A stretch of 64,000 nt of DNA from Tritrichomonas musculus (GCA_039105265.1 JAPFFF010000040.1:744001-808000), one strand, 5' to 3'; positions 10,212-21,580 are shown, numbered from the stretch's first letter. Notes: a model not told the origin generated them from the letters alone. Program-made: numbers and translations.

Positions 10212-11180
10212 TTAAACTCTTACGATTGGATCAACATAATTGTTTAACTTTTCTTCATAAGAATTCAAATTGGTTCTGTTTGAAAATGTGTAGAGCATAT
10301 CTTCTCTAATGTAAATATTCATTCCATTTGCAGAATACATTGTAAGGACAGAATGATCATCACCAAATGGGTAATAGAAATCATTCTTTTGATGAGAATT
10401 GATTATTTGATCTAAATGGTTTTTCTTTAAGAAATTGTGAACAGCTTTAGCTCCATACAAGTAGGTATTTGTGCCTTTGTTCTCAGAAAAGTTCTTAACT
10501 TTTGAACTTGGATCAGAGAAAAGAATTTCATGAACAAGTCCACTTTCAACATTTTTGAGTGGTCTTTGAATTTCTTCAAGTTGGCGAATACTGGTGAAGT
10601 TTGGTGAAAGGCCACCGTTCATGAATAATATTGATTTTGATTTTTCATCATTAGTAACAATTGCTGCAAGTGGCATGCAATCAAAAACATCAAGAAAATG
10701 TTGATAAACTTCTTCATCGTAACGGGTAACGCATTCATTCTTAAATCCACCTTTTGCAGTCATTTCAGGAGTTTCTTGACCTCCTCTGAGTAAGAAAACT
10801 TGTTTCGGTGTAAGTATTTTCATGCATAAAACAAGTGTCATGAGTTCTAATGAATGTTTTCCAGTGTTAACATAATCTCCTAAAAATAAAAGATGATCAG
10901 TGGCTTCAGGTGTGTTTATAAAGTTCCAAATTTTATTGTAATTACCACGGAGATCACCAACAATGTGAAGACGTGGTTGTAAACGGAGAACTGTCTCCTC
11001 TCCTAATAAGCATGTTTTGGCTAAATCGCAAATTTGAATCAAACTCTCTCTGTCTAAGTTTATATTTTCACCTTCATGGAGTTTTTTATTTTTTGTTAAT
11101 AAATTGTAGGTTTCCTCGACGACAATTGTATCGTCATTTGGTTGACCGTGAAGTCTGTTATGATAAGTACCAAGAAACAT
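10212..11180 (-). CDS. PPP-family (PP1-like) protein, likely pseudophosphatase
   Basis: The 322 residues align along the whole PP1-type catalytic domain. The metal-site motifs are altered: GDLRG (75-79) for GDxHG, GDYVNTG (101-107) for GDYVDRG, LRGGQE (131-136) for LRGNHE, and MNGGLSP (N188) for HGGL. Asp76, Asp102 and a SHQ (for RAHQ) remain. Four of the usual ligand or catalytic side chains (His, Asn, His, His) and the conserved Arg are therefore replaced, so metal-dependent catalysis is unlikely. Known pseudophosphatases bind phospho-targets or act as decoys, and this one may do likewise (inference). The frame is uninterrupted, so it is not simply decaying. The ATG is preceded by an Inr-like element. 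Confidence 0.85.
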   Translation of the reverse strand: MFLGTYHNRLHGQPNDDTIVVEETYNLLTKNKKLHEGENINLDRESLIQICDLAKTCLLGEETVLRLQPRLHIVGDLRGNYNKIWNFINTPEATDHLLFLGDYVNTGKHSLELMTLVLCMKILTPKQVFLLRGGQETPEMTAKGGFKNECVTRYDEEVYQHFLDVFDCMPLAAIVTNDEKSKSILFMNGGLSPNFTSIRQLEEIQRPLKNVESGLVHEILFSDPSSKVKNFSENKGTNTYLYGAKAVHNFLKKNHLDQIINSHQKNDFYYPFGDDHSVLTMYSANGMNIYIREDMLYTFSNRTNLNSYEEKLNNYVDPIVRV

Positions 11181-11182
11181 TA

Positions 11183-11193
11183 AATAAAAATGA
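11183..11193 (-). promoter_or_regulatory. Inr-like element of the PPP-family gene
   Basis: On the minus strand TCATTTTTATT ends two bases before the ATG. It matches the element before pyrB in ten of its eleven bases. It would give an extremely short leader, as is common in trichomonads. Confidence 0.5.
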
Positions 11194-11726
11194 TACGATA
11201 TTTCCTTGTTAACTTTGAAATTTTTTCCCGTTTAAATCCTTTCATAATACCAGATATCATTTTTTTGAATAGTATTCAACTTTTTCAATTTAGATATCGT
11301 TAGATTTTATAATATTGAATTGATTGAAATATTTAAAACATTTTTTTCTTTAATAATATTTTGATCTATTTATTGTTTTAATCAATATATGCTCTAATCT
11401 ATGTTTTTAAATTTTATATTTACTTATAAATAAAAAATAAGAGTTTTAATTGATATAAATAATCAATTCAAAAGGATAAAAAATCACAGATATCTCAAAT
11501 TTTATTCAAATTTTTCTATAAAATTCAATTTCATTTTTTTTCTATTTAAATTAAAATATTTCGTAAAAAAAATCATTATTTTTCAAAATAATATAAAAAT
11601 TTCCATTTATCATATAATTAGTATATGGATTTTATATAACTTTTTAATGAATAAAATAAACATATCAAATATATTATTTAAAAATTTTTTTGATAGGGCT
11701 TTAATTTTATGTTTATCATAATTTGT
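11194..11726. other. AT-rich intergenic region
   Basis: No gene, RNA or repeat could be recognised. Confidence 0.5.
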
Positions 11727-13320
11727 TTAACTAATATAAAATTGATAGTGATTATATGTCATTTCAGATTCTTGATGCAAATTGAAAATATCAACATAAT
11801 TAGAAGATACCTGAGAAGTATCAGAATCTGAATCAGATGAGCTCAAATTTAATAAAGTTAATGGATTTTTGGTGAATGCTTCTATTATAATAATTGAATT
11901 GCTTCTGTTGTAACTCTGTCTTTTAAATGGAACTGTTGATAAATATTGTGAGTCTTTCAGAAAAGTCAAAAATTTGTGATGTATTTCATTCGAATTCCAA
12001 CTAAACGTTTTTACTGAATTCAATCTAGCAGGCAGATTCGAGAATAAGAAATTCCATTTTTCTTTGGATTTAAGCGAGTCAATAAATTGAACATGGTTGA
12101 TTGATAACGATTTCAAATACGAATTTGAACATACTTCAATGAAATATTTTAACGGTTTTATTTCCCAGTTAACATTATTAATGTATCGTGCCTGCAATTT
12201 GAGAGGAATTGAATAACTGAAATAATTATCATCTTCATTTGCAATATTGCCCGATAAATCAAGTTCTCTCAAAAGATTTGTTTGGCTTGTTACAAGTGCT
12301 CTCAGGACACTTCCTATTTCTAACTTGCAATAAGCTATTGAAAGATGCGAAAGATTGCTGAAGTAACTCGCACATGTCGAAACATCGATTTGAGAAAGGT
12401 TTGAAACACGGAAATTTTCAAATTGGCAAATGAACTTGATTGGATATATGACATGAATGATTTTTCATTCAAAGCTGAATCAAAACCAATTGAATCAATT
12501 CTATGATTGCTGATTAATTCCGATATGAAATCAAACCTTGTCACTTGACATTAATGAAAGCTAATCGCGTTGACTGCGTTTAATTGGTAAATGAGTCTTT
12601 GGAGTTCTCTTGAGTCATTTCCTTTGATTTTCAAATGATTAATATGATGAAAGCATTCAATGTCCTTGAGTATTAATGGGAAAATAACTTTAGGATCAAC
12701 AATGTCAATTTGATTTATGTATTGGTCCAAAGATACACAAGGGAATAGAAATGTAAAAAAGTCTTTTGGCTTTTTGATTTTGGCAAAGAAAAATGGGATT
12801 GAATGTGTAAATAAAGCAACTGAAAATAATTTTTAAAATTCTTTGTGAATTTGGCTTTTTTGCAAAGATTTTTTGGAATTCAATGGAAATGAAATAGATG
12901 GAGAAGTGCTGACTGGTATTTATTAAGGCTTGACTCGCAATTTGCTTTGTTTTTTGATTTGATGGAAAGTTAAAGGTTGATTAACAAATGTAATTTCAGG
13001 GAAATCAAATTTCTGATCATCAACATCAATAAATGTCTGCTTATTAATTTGAGTGACTTGCTGGCCATAACCGTTTCCTAATATTTCATAAATGTCAAAA
13101 TTATCTGTTCCAAAGATATTTAGAGAAAAATTACTTATGTCATTTTTTGAATCAGAAACGACATATAATTCATAAGGATTTAAAATTTTATCTATTCTCA
13201 AAACAACTTGATCACAAGAGCAATTTTCTTTGACAGAATAATCAAGCTGGATTATATTCTCATAAGCACTCCTTTTATAACTAATTTTGGGCTTTTCATT
13301 GAGACATATTTTGTTCAAGC
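11727..13320 (-). pseudogene. Decayed leucine-rich-repeat protein gene
   Basis: Reading leftward, coding-like blocks lie in different frames. 13318-12923 ends ...TFHQIKKQSKLRVKP-stop and may be an N-terminal PH-like or beta domain. 12830-12560 reads FFFAKIKKPKDFFTFLFPCVSLDQYINQ. 12544-12335 and 12272-11727 include LRR-like text such as MRELDLSGNIAN, LKSLSINHVQF and LPARLNSVKTFSWNSNEIHH. Several frame changes and stops separate them. The arrangement resembles trichomonad LRR proteins with an N-terminal domain (CARMIL-like in layout), but the assignment is tentative. No ATG-led intact product exists. Confidence 0.55.
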
Positions 13321-13888
13321 TATTAATGAAAGACTGTGAATATATTAATAAAATTCTTTGAAAACAAAATATTATAAGTTAATTTTATCTGAGTCATAAA
13401 AAGGGCCAAACCTGATTATTGATATCAGAATAGCAAGCTTGCTATTTTTCTTGACATTTTATTTCACATCACTATTTGATCATATTAAATGAATCATTAA
13501 TTCTGATATAGGATCAGGAATAAAAAACTATATATGCGTTTTAAAAAATTATAAATTCATTATTTTTTTTATATAAGCAAAAAATACGGATTGAAAAAGT
13601 GAGCATATTTTCTTCTGATTTCAACTTCAATTAAAAATACTATATAAATTAATCAAATATCCATCTATTATACCATAATACAGAATAATATTGCAAAAAT
13701 TCAATTTATAAAAAATATATATTGAGATTAAGTTGTCAAAAAAAAAAAATATTTTTATTGTTTATAAAGAATGTACAATCAATATTAATCATAATTATAT
13801 GAGTAAAACTTTTCAAGGTTGTGTATTTGCTGGGATATTGAAAAACGAACTACACCCTATTTCTATATATAAAAATATATTACTGGTA
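13321..13888. other. Intergenic region with a diverged transposon end
   Basis: At 13400-13440 the sequence CCAAACCTGATTATTGATAT then CAGAATAGCAAGCTTGCTA resembles 40058-40092 and the right end of the TAGGCTTG element at 40182-40659. ATTCTGATATAGGATCAGG at ~13499-13517 is an approximate inverted copy of CCTGATTATTGATATCAGAA. A small, decayed, palindromic DNA element is likely. The rest is AT-rich with no gene. Confidence 0.45.
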
Positions 13889-16800
13889 TTAAAAGGTCTT
13901 TTTCTTTGTTTTATGATTGTTTGATGGTGAAAAAATTGTTTTAACCTGTTCCATTTGTTGATTGAATTGTGTTTGTATTGTATTGTCATTTATCAGAAAC
14001 TTGTTTATTTGGAGTTGAGGATTTTCACCTTGATAGTTATTTGGATATTGGATCCATTGTGGCTGAACAATGTCATTTGGATAGTATTGAAAAGATGGAT
14101 TCATTTGTTGCTGAATCATTCCATTTGGATAGTAATACAATGCATAATGATTTCGTCTTTGACCAGCATGTTTTTTGGTTCTTTTTGAAATGGACTTTGA
14201 ATTTGTTTCATCGTCACTGAAATCATTATATTCATCCTCATGCTTTTTTCCACTTGAATTTTTATTAGAACTTTTGTGATGTTTATATCTTTTTGATGAT
14301 ATTGGCTCATCGTTAGTTGATCTTGAAGGTTGCTTTGCTGAATTTGATTTGTTCAATTGAGCAGCAGACAAATTCTCTGAAATATTTGAATCAGAAGAGT
14401 TATTTGAATGTGCAGAACTATTTGATTGAGTAGCATTATATGTAATGGTGGAGTTATTTGGTTGTGCAGATTTACATGGATCATTAGAATTATTTGCTTG
14501 CAAAATATTATTTGTGTTTGTGGAATTATTTGACTGCATCCCTTTCCATGGATCATTAGAATTATTTGATTGCATAATATTATTTGTGTTTGTGGAAATA
14601 TTTACTTGCATCCCTTTCCATGGATCATTAGAATTATTTGATTGCACGATATTATTTGTGTTTGTGGAAATATTTACTTGCATCCCTTTCCATGGATCAT
14701 TAAAATTATTTGATTGCATAATATTATTTGTGTTTGTGGAATTATTTGCCTGCATCCCTTTCCATGGATCATTGGAATTATTTGATTGTGCAATATTATT
14801 TGCACTTGTGGAAATATTTGATTGATTTCTTTTCCATGGATCATTGGAAATATTTGATTGCATAATATTATTTGTGTTTGTGGAAATATTTGATTGCATC
14901 CCTTTCCATGGATCATTGGAATTATTTGATTGCGTAATATTATTTGTATTTGTGGAAATATTTGATTGATTTCTTTTCCATGGATCATTAGAATTATTTG
15001 ATTGCATAATATTATTTGTGTTTGTGGAAATATTTGATTGATTTCTTTTCCATGTATCATTGGAAATATTTGATTGCATAATATTATTTGTGTTTGTGGA
15101 AATATTTGATTGATTTCTTTTCCATGGATCATTGGAAATATTTGATTGCACGATATTATTTGTGTTTGTGGAAATATTTACTTGCATCCCTTTCCATGGA
15201 TCATTAAAATTATTTGATTGCATAATATTATTTGTGTTTGTGGAATTATTTGCCTGCATCCCTTTCCATGGATCATTGGAATTATTTGATTGTGCAATAT
15301 TATTTGCACTTGTGGAAATATTTGATTGATTTCTTTTCCATGGATCATTGGAAATATTTGATTGCATAATATTATTTGTGTTTGTGGAAATATTTGATTG
15401 ATTTCTTTTCCATGGATCATTGGAAATATTTGATTGCATAATATTATTTGTGTTTGTGGAAATATTTGATTGCATAATATTATTTGTGTTTGTGGAAATA
15501 TTTGATTTATTTCTTTTCCATGGATCATTGGAAATATTTGATTGCATAATATTATTTGTGTTTGTGGAATTATTTGCCTGCATCCCTTTCCATGGATCAT
15601 TGGAATTATTTGATTGTGCAATATTATTTGCACTTGTGGAAATATTTGATTGATTTATTTTCCATGGATCATTGGAAATATTTGATTGCATAATATTATT
15701 TGTGTTTGTGGAATTATTTGCCTGCATTCCTTTCCATGGATCATTGGAAATATTTGATTGCATAATATTATTTGCACTTGTGGAAATATTTGATTGCATC
15801 CCTTTCCATGGATCATTAGAATTATTTAATTGCGTAATATTATTTGGGCTAGTGGAATTATTTAATCTTATGTGTTTCCATGGAGTGGTCGGATTGATGA
15901 GATTGATTGAATGTGTATATTCCCATGGATTGGTTAAATTCTTTAGATCTGTTGAATTTTTTGGTTGTGTATACTTCCACGGAACATTAGTATCATTTGA
16001 TTGCTTATCATTATTAGTAGTGACAGAATTTATTAAGCTATTTGATTTTGTAGATTTCCAATGGCTGGCCAAATCCATACATTTATCTGAATTTGAACCA
16101 AACCATCTATTTTTATTTTTTTCTTGCTTTACGTTGTTCATCATGAACTCTCTTAAATCTTCCATACTACTTCTTGGCTTTGAAGTATTCATATAGATCA
16201 GTAGTTTCATTAAATAATTATTCTTATTCATCAAAGATTCATCATTTTCAGGTAATGAAGGATCAAGGATATGCAAGGCATCTTTTCCTTCTTTATTTTT
16301 ATGGAGATAATCGAGATCGTCCATTTTAAACAATAATTCAACATTATCACCTTTATTATGAATACAAGCTGTAATCAAAGGAGTGTTGCCGAAATCATCC
16401 TTTACATTTACATCAATTAATTTTCTATCAAGAAAAGTTTTTAAAATTTCTCTATCACCATTCCGAGCAGCAAGATGAAGATAAGTTGTATATTTTTTAG
16501 TTTTCTTTTTGGCCAAATTCATATCAATTGAATAAAATGCACTTAAAGATGAATCCAAATCTGGGATTCTTTTACTGAAATCGATTTTATTTGAATTAAT
16601 TAATTGTAAAATATATTGATTAAAATCTGAATAGAATTCATATTGAAGTGGATAAATGCCATATCCATCTGGTATATTTGGATCAGCACCAATTTCTAAA
16701 AGAAAATCAAAAATGTTTGATTCAATTGTTTCTTTTTTGATACTAGTAAAATATGATCTTCCTTCAAATGATATTCTATTAAGATCAATATAATTATTAT

Positions 16801-19800
16801 TTTTTCTATCATAATCAACTAATTTACGTAAATGACTGATACCGAAATAATGGGTACGATTAAATGGATCCAAAAAGTTGGAAAATATATTTTCAAAAGC
16901 ATCATTAATATCATCTTTTTCAAAAACAAGACCTGGTGTATTGAATAATTTTGAAAGGATATCATTATCATTGTTGCTGTCGCTAATATTATTTATTTCA
17001 AATTTATCATCTGTCATGTAAGAAAGAATGCCTTTTCTATTAATTTTATGTTTGTTTATTACATCAATGTCGGCTAATTTCATTAAGAGTTCAAATATAG
17101 GTACATCTTTGTTTTTCTTTAAATTGTCAAATATTGCTTTATATAAGTCTGATTTATCTTTATCAAAATCAGGATGATTAATGATTAAATTAATCATTTT
17201 TATATTATTATCATCAACCGCTTTATTCAATAAAGTTCCATTTGTGTCTATTTCATGTGGTTGATATAGATTTGTATATGTTTGGTCATTTATATCCATG
17301 TATTTAGATTCAAGAAGAATCTTTGTTATTTCATTTTCTGAATTCAAAAATGCATGATTAAACAAACTAGCCTTTTTATCAAATTTTTCATTGTCTAACA
17401 GCAATTCTATAATTGTAGTTAACTTTTTAAAAACAGCTATTACTAATGGTGTCATGCTTTCATTATTCATGAAATTTATGTCTGTTTTAGGATGCTTAAT
17501 TAATATCTCAGCAATTTCTAAATTGCCATTTAATAAAGAAAAAATAAGGCCTGTATCACCAGTATCTTCATAATAAGTATTGACATCAACTGCATCATAT
17601 TCAAGTAGTTTTTTAACAATTTCAATGTTATTTTTTTCACAAGCTTCTAAAAAGAAATTTTCGAAAAGACTTTTATCTATGAATTTTATTTTCAAAAAGC
17701 GATCAAAAATTTTGGAAATATTTGAATTCGCTTCCCATTTTGAAGATTTGATCAATGTTGCTATTTTTTGAGCAATTATATCAAGTTGCCATTGTTGATT
17801 TTGAATATCATCTCCAACAAAATCTAGAATAGTATTAAATATTTCATAATTACAACTATGTGCGGCAATGATTAATGGTGTTCTTTTATATTTATCATAT
17901 AAATTCACATCAATTCCTGGAAAAGTAAGAAGTGCTTTAACAACTTCAACATCATTGTTTTCAACAGCTGTTGTTAAAGGTGTTCCTTCTGGTGTTCTTG
18001 AATTCACATAATCTGGATTTTCATTGTATTTTCTTAATAAACTAATAATTCTAGGATCGCGTGAATCAATAGCAGCATATATATCAATTTCAATATCTGG
18101 TGCTATATTCAATATCGTTTCAACTATTTCAAGATTGCACCATTCAGTTGCATAGATAGCAAATTTATCTAAGAACTTATTCAAAAGATTTGGTGGCATG
18201 ATATCTGAAATTATTGAAAAGATCTCTTTATTTATATTGCCAATTCTAGATGCGTATTCAATAACGTATTCAAATGAAATATTGACTTTTTTATCAATAA
18301 AAAACTTGCACAATTCAACGGAATTCAATTTGGCAACATTTAAAAATGGTACCGAAAAATCTTCTTCTGGTTTTTCTTTTAAAACTTTCTCAGTTAAAAA
18401 TTTAACGGCTTTGATATTATTAGCGTTTGATGCATTCTTAACAAAAGAAATAGGCCAAGACATGTTTTCTAAAATAGGAGGATTATAAAGCTTTATTTGT
18501 TCCATCAAATACTCAAAAAGATCATCTGTTTTTTGAAATAGTGAGTACGTTATGAACAAGTTAGCATTTTTCTCTGTAATCTTTAAAATATTTGTTTTAA
18601 CAATCTCATCAAAAAAGAATTTTATAACAGTGATATTATTATCATTAATTGCATAAGCCAAAACATTTTCTAAATCATCTTGATCCAACTTTTGAATGAA
18701 TAATTTCACAATTGAAAGATTGCCAAATGATATTAGATATATTTTATCGAACCTCTTTTCAACGGAATACAATGACAAAGGATCATCAATTGTGTCTCGA
18801 AAAGAGAATCGATTTGGTTGTTTATATGTAATAATAGGAAATAATAAATCATGTTTATCTTCTGGAAGTACTGCTTCAAACACACTGATTATTGTTCTAG
18901 CAAGGAGATAAAATCCATTCTTACAAAGTTTTTTAATTATGTATTCCAAAAGTTCTCTATAAAGAGGTTCTTTCGATCCAAATTTCCTCGTGTAGTCATA
19001 GAAGCATTTATCTAAAATTTCAATTAAAGAATGAGCATTTCCACTCACAATTGAAATTTTTATTAAGTCAAAAAAAGATTCTTTGGTTAGATCAGAATTG
19101 ATTGAGATTTTTTCAAAGATCCAATCAAACAAATCATTTTGATGCTTAATAATTGAAGGAACAATGGAATAAACCGAATTAGTAGTAAGAACAACTTCAT
19201 TTATGAAGGCTGAAACGCCTGACTCATTTGTATAAAAATTATTCTTTTTTGTAAATAATGGCTCTGCTTTATGGTTCTTCAAATATTGATTTCTTAGATG
19301 ATTTATGAAATCAATTTCATCTTCAATTTCATAAACATCTGATTGTTTTTGTTTTTGATCAACAATTTTGATGATTTCAAAATTGCCTCCATAAACAGCA
19401 TATTTAAAGGTTCGTTTATTAATTGTATCATGATTTAAAATTAAGTATTTAAAGCATTTAATTGATCCATAAGCAGCAGCATAATTTAAATAATTAGTTT
19501 TTCCATTTGGAACGAATTCCTCATAAATATTATAAGGAACAATGCCACTTTTTACATCAAAGTGGCCACTAGAAATTATTGATTGAAACTTATCAACATC
19601 ATCATGACGAAGTGCGAGAGTTAATTCATCATCTGGCTCACCACTATCTCTCATTTTCTTATATTGATCAATTTTATTAAAATATGAATGAATAAAGGAA
19701 TCAGCACTTCTGCCATATCCTTGGATTGAGTCAGGTTTCGTCAACTCTTTCAATTCAATGATTTCTGGCAAAAACCAAAGAACAACAGGAGTATATGCTT

Positions 19801-21130
19801 TGATTGTATACACGTTTTCTTCTTCATCTTCATACCCATCACTGTCAGAAAAGGAATAGTTGAATAATGGGCCTCCTAATATATTAGGATTATTGTTTAT
19901 ATTAGTATCGTTGCAATATTGTTTCAATCTGAAAGTTTCAAGTGAGCAAAAATGAATTTTTGAATTTAAAGATTTTTCAAAATTTTCTTTCGTTATGAAA
20001 CAATTCTTATTCAAAAGATAAACAAAAGAACATCTTTGTATGCTTTTATCAAAGGATTTAAGTAACTTTTCTGCAATAAAAGGAACTAAAATATCTAATT
20101 TATTCTTGTCACTTTTCTCTTTTTCAAGTTGAATAAGTAATTCAATCAAATATTGATGTAAGGTCAAATTTGAATCAATTGTTTGTATAAGAAAAGCCGC
20201 CAATTCTTTAACGTTTTCTTCACTGATGATCCAATTAGAATCAATAATTTCTTTTGCAACAAAACTAACTGTTTTTGTCTTAATATTTGAAAGTAATTCA
20301 AATAATTCATTGATTTGATCAATCGATTCTTGTTGTTCATCGAGTTTGTGAGAAAATTGATCGTATTCGTTTACAAAATGTTCGATTTCTTCTAAAATTG
20401 GAGTGATTTTTAATTCTTCTGCAATTTCTTTGATTGAGTTTATGTTATGTGACGTGACTGTGATTTTTGCGAAATTGAAAAAGTCGCAAATTGGTTGAAA
20501 TTCATCAAATTCATCTGGAAAATCGAATAAATAAACTTTTTGATCGGGATTTGATTTGATAAAATCATTTATAACAATGGATGAATTAATGCCAAAAAGG
20601 TTGCATTTGTATTCCTTCTTATTTGTCTTAATTGTAAATAATCTATCTTGCTTAATATGAAAAATCAAGGAATCAAAATCAATCATGGCTTTATAGGAGT
20701 CACAAACAAAATTGATAGGGAATTGTTGTGCATGAGGAATTGAATTTTTATGGAGATCAATATGAAGAATACCTACTATTTGGTTAAAAACATTAAATTC
20801 GTTTTTCTCAATGATAACGATTTTGCCTTGATACAACTGTTCGAATTTTTCTAATGTATTTCTTTCATCTTGTATATGGAGGTGATAATTTAAATTATCA
20901 GCATTTCCTTTGAGAATTACAGATATTACAGAACTAGAATATTTTAACAAATCAGAGTTAAATTGTTTAATGCCATTTTTTGTTGTTATTGTGAAATTTT
21001 TGGGTGCCTTTTGTAAAATATTAATTAAATTTTTTTGATAAAGTAGAGAAATAGAATCGTCATCAGGTTTTTTTACATATTCTAAAAGTTTTTTTGCTGG
21101 GAAGTTTAATAAAATGCTGAAGTAAGTCAT
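13889..21130 (-). CDS. Giant ankyrin-repeat protein with BTB-like N-terminus and 24-residue tandem repeats
   Basis: 2413 residues in one frame; an in-frame stop two codons upstream fixes the ATG. Residues ~45-225 read like two degenerate BTB/POZ-like modules (FTITTKNGIKQFNSDLLKYS; FTIKTNKKEYKCNLFGINSS). A helical linker and an acidic patch (SDGYEDEEENVYT) follow. Ankyrin repeats of the trichomonad DUF3447 type span ~490-1610 (GTPLTTAVENNDVEVVKALL). Residues ~1757-2230 are ~19 Asn/Ser-rich 24-residue repeats containing NDPWK. The tail is basic and then Gln/Asn/Tyr-rich (SSKRYKHHKSSNKN; YYYPNGMIQQQMNP), suggesting nucleic-acid binding or nuclear location (inference). It probably acts as a large scaffold; its partners are unknown. 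Confidence 0.88.
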   Translation of the reverse strand: MTYFSILLNFPAKKLLEYVKKPDDDSISLLYQKNLINILQKAPKNFTITTKNGIKQFNSDLLKYSSSVISVILKGNADNLNYHLHIQDERNTLEKFEQLYQGKIVIIEKNEFNVFNQIVGILHIDLHKNSIPHAQQFPINFVCDSYKAMIDFDSLIFHIKQDRLFTIKTNKKEYKCNLFGINSSIVINDFIKSNPDQKVYLFDFPDEFDEFQPICDFFNFAKITVTSHNINSIKEIAEELKITPILEEIEHFVNEYDQFSHKLDEQQESIDQINELFELLSNIKTKTVSFVAKEIIDSNWIISEENVKELAAFLIQTIDSNLTLHQYLIELLIQLEKEKSDKNKLDILVPFIAEKLLKSFDKSIQRCSFVYLLNKNCFITKENFEKSLNSKIHFCSLETFRLKQYCNDTNINNNPNILGGPLFNYSFSDSDGYEDEEENVYTIKAYTPVVLWFLPEIIELKELTKPDSIQGYGRSADSFIHSYFNKIDQYKKMRDSGEPDDELTLALRHDDVDKFQSIISSGHFDVKSGIVPYNIYEEFVPNGKTNYLNYAAAYGSIKCFKYLILNHDTINKRTFKYAVYGGNFEIIKIVDQKQKQSDVYEIEDEIDFINHLRNQYLKNHKAEPLFTKKNNFYTNESGVSAFINEVVLTTNSVYSIVPSIIKHQNDLFDWIFEKISINSDLTKESFFDLIKISIVSGNAHSLIEILDKCFYDYTRKFGSKEPLYRELLEYIIKKLCKNGFYLLARTIISVFEAVLPEDKHDLLFPIITYKQPNRFSFRDTIDDPLSLYSVEKRFDKIYLISFGNLSIVKLFIQKLDQDDLENVLAYAINDNNITVIKFFFDEIVKTNILKITEKNANLFITYSLFQKTDDLFEYLMEQIKLYNPPILENMSWPISFVKNASNANNIKAVKFLTEKVLKEKPEEDFSVPFLNVAKLNSVELCKFFIDKKVNISFEYVIEYASRIGNINKEIFSIISDIMPPNLLNKFLDKFAIYATEWCNLEIVETILNIAPDIEIDIYAAIDSRDPRIISLLRKYNENPDYVNSRTPEGTPLTTAVENNDVEVVKALLTFPGIDVNLYDKYKRTPLIIAAHSCNYEIFNTILDFVGDDIQNQQWQLDIIAQKIATLIKSSKWEANSNISKIFDRFLKIKFIDKSLFENFFLEACEKNNIEIVKKLLEYDAVDVNTYYEDTGDTGLIFSLLNGNLEIAEILIKHPKTDINFMNNESMTPLVIAVFKKLTTIIELLLDNEKFDKKASLFNHAFLNSENEITKILLESKYMDINDQTYTNLYQPHEIDTNGTLLNKAVDDNNIKMINLIINHPDFDKDKSDLYKAIFDNLKKNKDVPIFELLMKLADIDVINKHKINRKGILSYMTDDKFEINNISDSNNDNDILSKLFNTPGLVFEKDDINDAFENIFSNFLDPFNRTHYFGISHLRKLVDYDRKNNNYIDLNRISFEGRSYFTSIKKETIESNIFDFLLEIGADPNIPDGYGIYPLQYEFYSDFNQYILQLINSNKIDFSKRIPDLDSSLSAFYSIDMNLAKKKTKKYTTYLHLAARNGDREILKTFLDRKLIDVNVKDDFGNTPLITACIHNKGDNVELLFKMDDLDYLHKNKEGKDALHILDPSLPENDESLMNKNNYLMKLLIYMNTSKPRSSMEDLREFMMNNVKQEKNKNRWFGSNSDKCMDLASHWKSTKSNSLINSVTTNNDKQSNDTNVPWKYTQPKNSTDLKNLTNPWEYTHSINLINPTTPWKHIRLNNSTSPNNITQLNNSNDPWKGMQSNISTSANNIMQSNISNDPWKGMQANNSTNTNNIMQSNISNDPWKINQSNISTSANNIAQSNNSNDPWKGMQANNSTNTNNIMQSNISNDPWKRNKSNISTNTNNIMQSNISTNTNNIMQSNISNDPWKRNQSNISTNTNNIMQSNISNDPWKRNQSNISTSANNIAQSNNSNDPWKGMQANNSTNTNNIMQSNNFNDPWKGMQVNISTNTNNIVQSNISNDPWKRNQSNISTNTNNIMQSNISNDTWKRNQSNISTNTNNIMQSNNSNDPWKRNQSNISTNTNNITQSNNSNDPWKGMQSNISTNTNNIMQSNISNDPWKRNQSNISTSANNIAQSNNSNDPWKGMQANNSTNTNNIMQSNNFNDPWKGMQVNISTNTNNIVQSNNSNDPWKGMQVNISTNTNNIMQSNNSNDPWKGMQSNNSTNTNNILQANNSNDPCKSAQPNNSTITYNATQSNSSAHSNNSSDSNISENLSAAQLNKSNSAKQPSRSTNDEPISSKRYKHHKSSNKNSSGKKHEDEYNDFSDDETNSKSISKRTKKHAGQRRNHYALYYYPNGMIQQQMNPSFQYYPNDIVQPQWIQYPNNYQGENPQLQINKFLINDNTIQTQFNQQMEQVKTIFSPSNNHKTKKKTF
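14440..15860 (-). repeat. 72-bp in-frame coding minisatellite, ~19 copies
   Basis: Each 72-bp unit codes for ~24 residues such as NISTNTNNIMQSNIS plus NDPWKRNQ or NDPWKGMQ. Two main subtypes (RNQ and GMQ) alternate, and one unit is duplicated only in part near 15470. Higher-order blocks repeat almost exactly (for example 14590-14830 versus 15130-15330). Unit length is a multiple of three, so copy changes keep the frame. Antisense frames across it are artefacts of the repeat. Confidence 0.93.
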
Positions 21131-21580
21131 AGTTCAACGATTGGTAAAAAGGTTTGGCCGTTTACTTTTAAAATTTTGATAATAATACGATCATCTTTAG
21201 CCAAATAAGGTCAATCATAAACGATCAAAACATCTACATCCTCTGTATCAAACGGATGCTCATAACTCTGGTAAAATATTTATTTTTATATGTTTCATCT
21301 ATATAGCAGATGTTTGAGAAATTTGGAACAAAATGACCAATTGGATATTGAGCAAATTCATTCAAAAACATAAATTATTTATTATATTATTTTTTTATTT
21401 TTTGAAAGAGCCAGAAAGTTTTAATCAAATGATTTGAAAAAAAAAATTTTATTATAATTAAATATTAAACGAACATTAATAAATAAAATAAAAAATTTTA
21501 AAAAAAAGCATAAAGAAAAATTTTCCAAAGTGGCTTCTTTACTGTTTATTCTACATATAAACACTTTATATGTATTCATT
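21131..21580 (-). pseudogene. Possible gene remnant upstream of the ankyrin gene
   Basis: Read leftward, ~21365-21134 gives coding-like text in two frames: EFAQYPIGHFVPNFSNICYI, then DTEDVDVLIVYD, a stop, and PYLAKDDRIIIKILKVNGQT. One frame change and one internal stop interrupt it, and it ends at a stop just before the ankyrin ATG. I do not recognise the family. The rest of the interval is AT-rich. Confidence 0.35.

Noticed and set aside
14445-16196. Long Phe/Leu-rich frames on the plus strand and Ile/His/Gln-rich frames on the minus strand
   Set aside because: They are out-of-frame or antisense readings of the 72-bp coding minisatellite.
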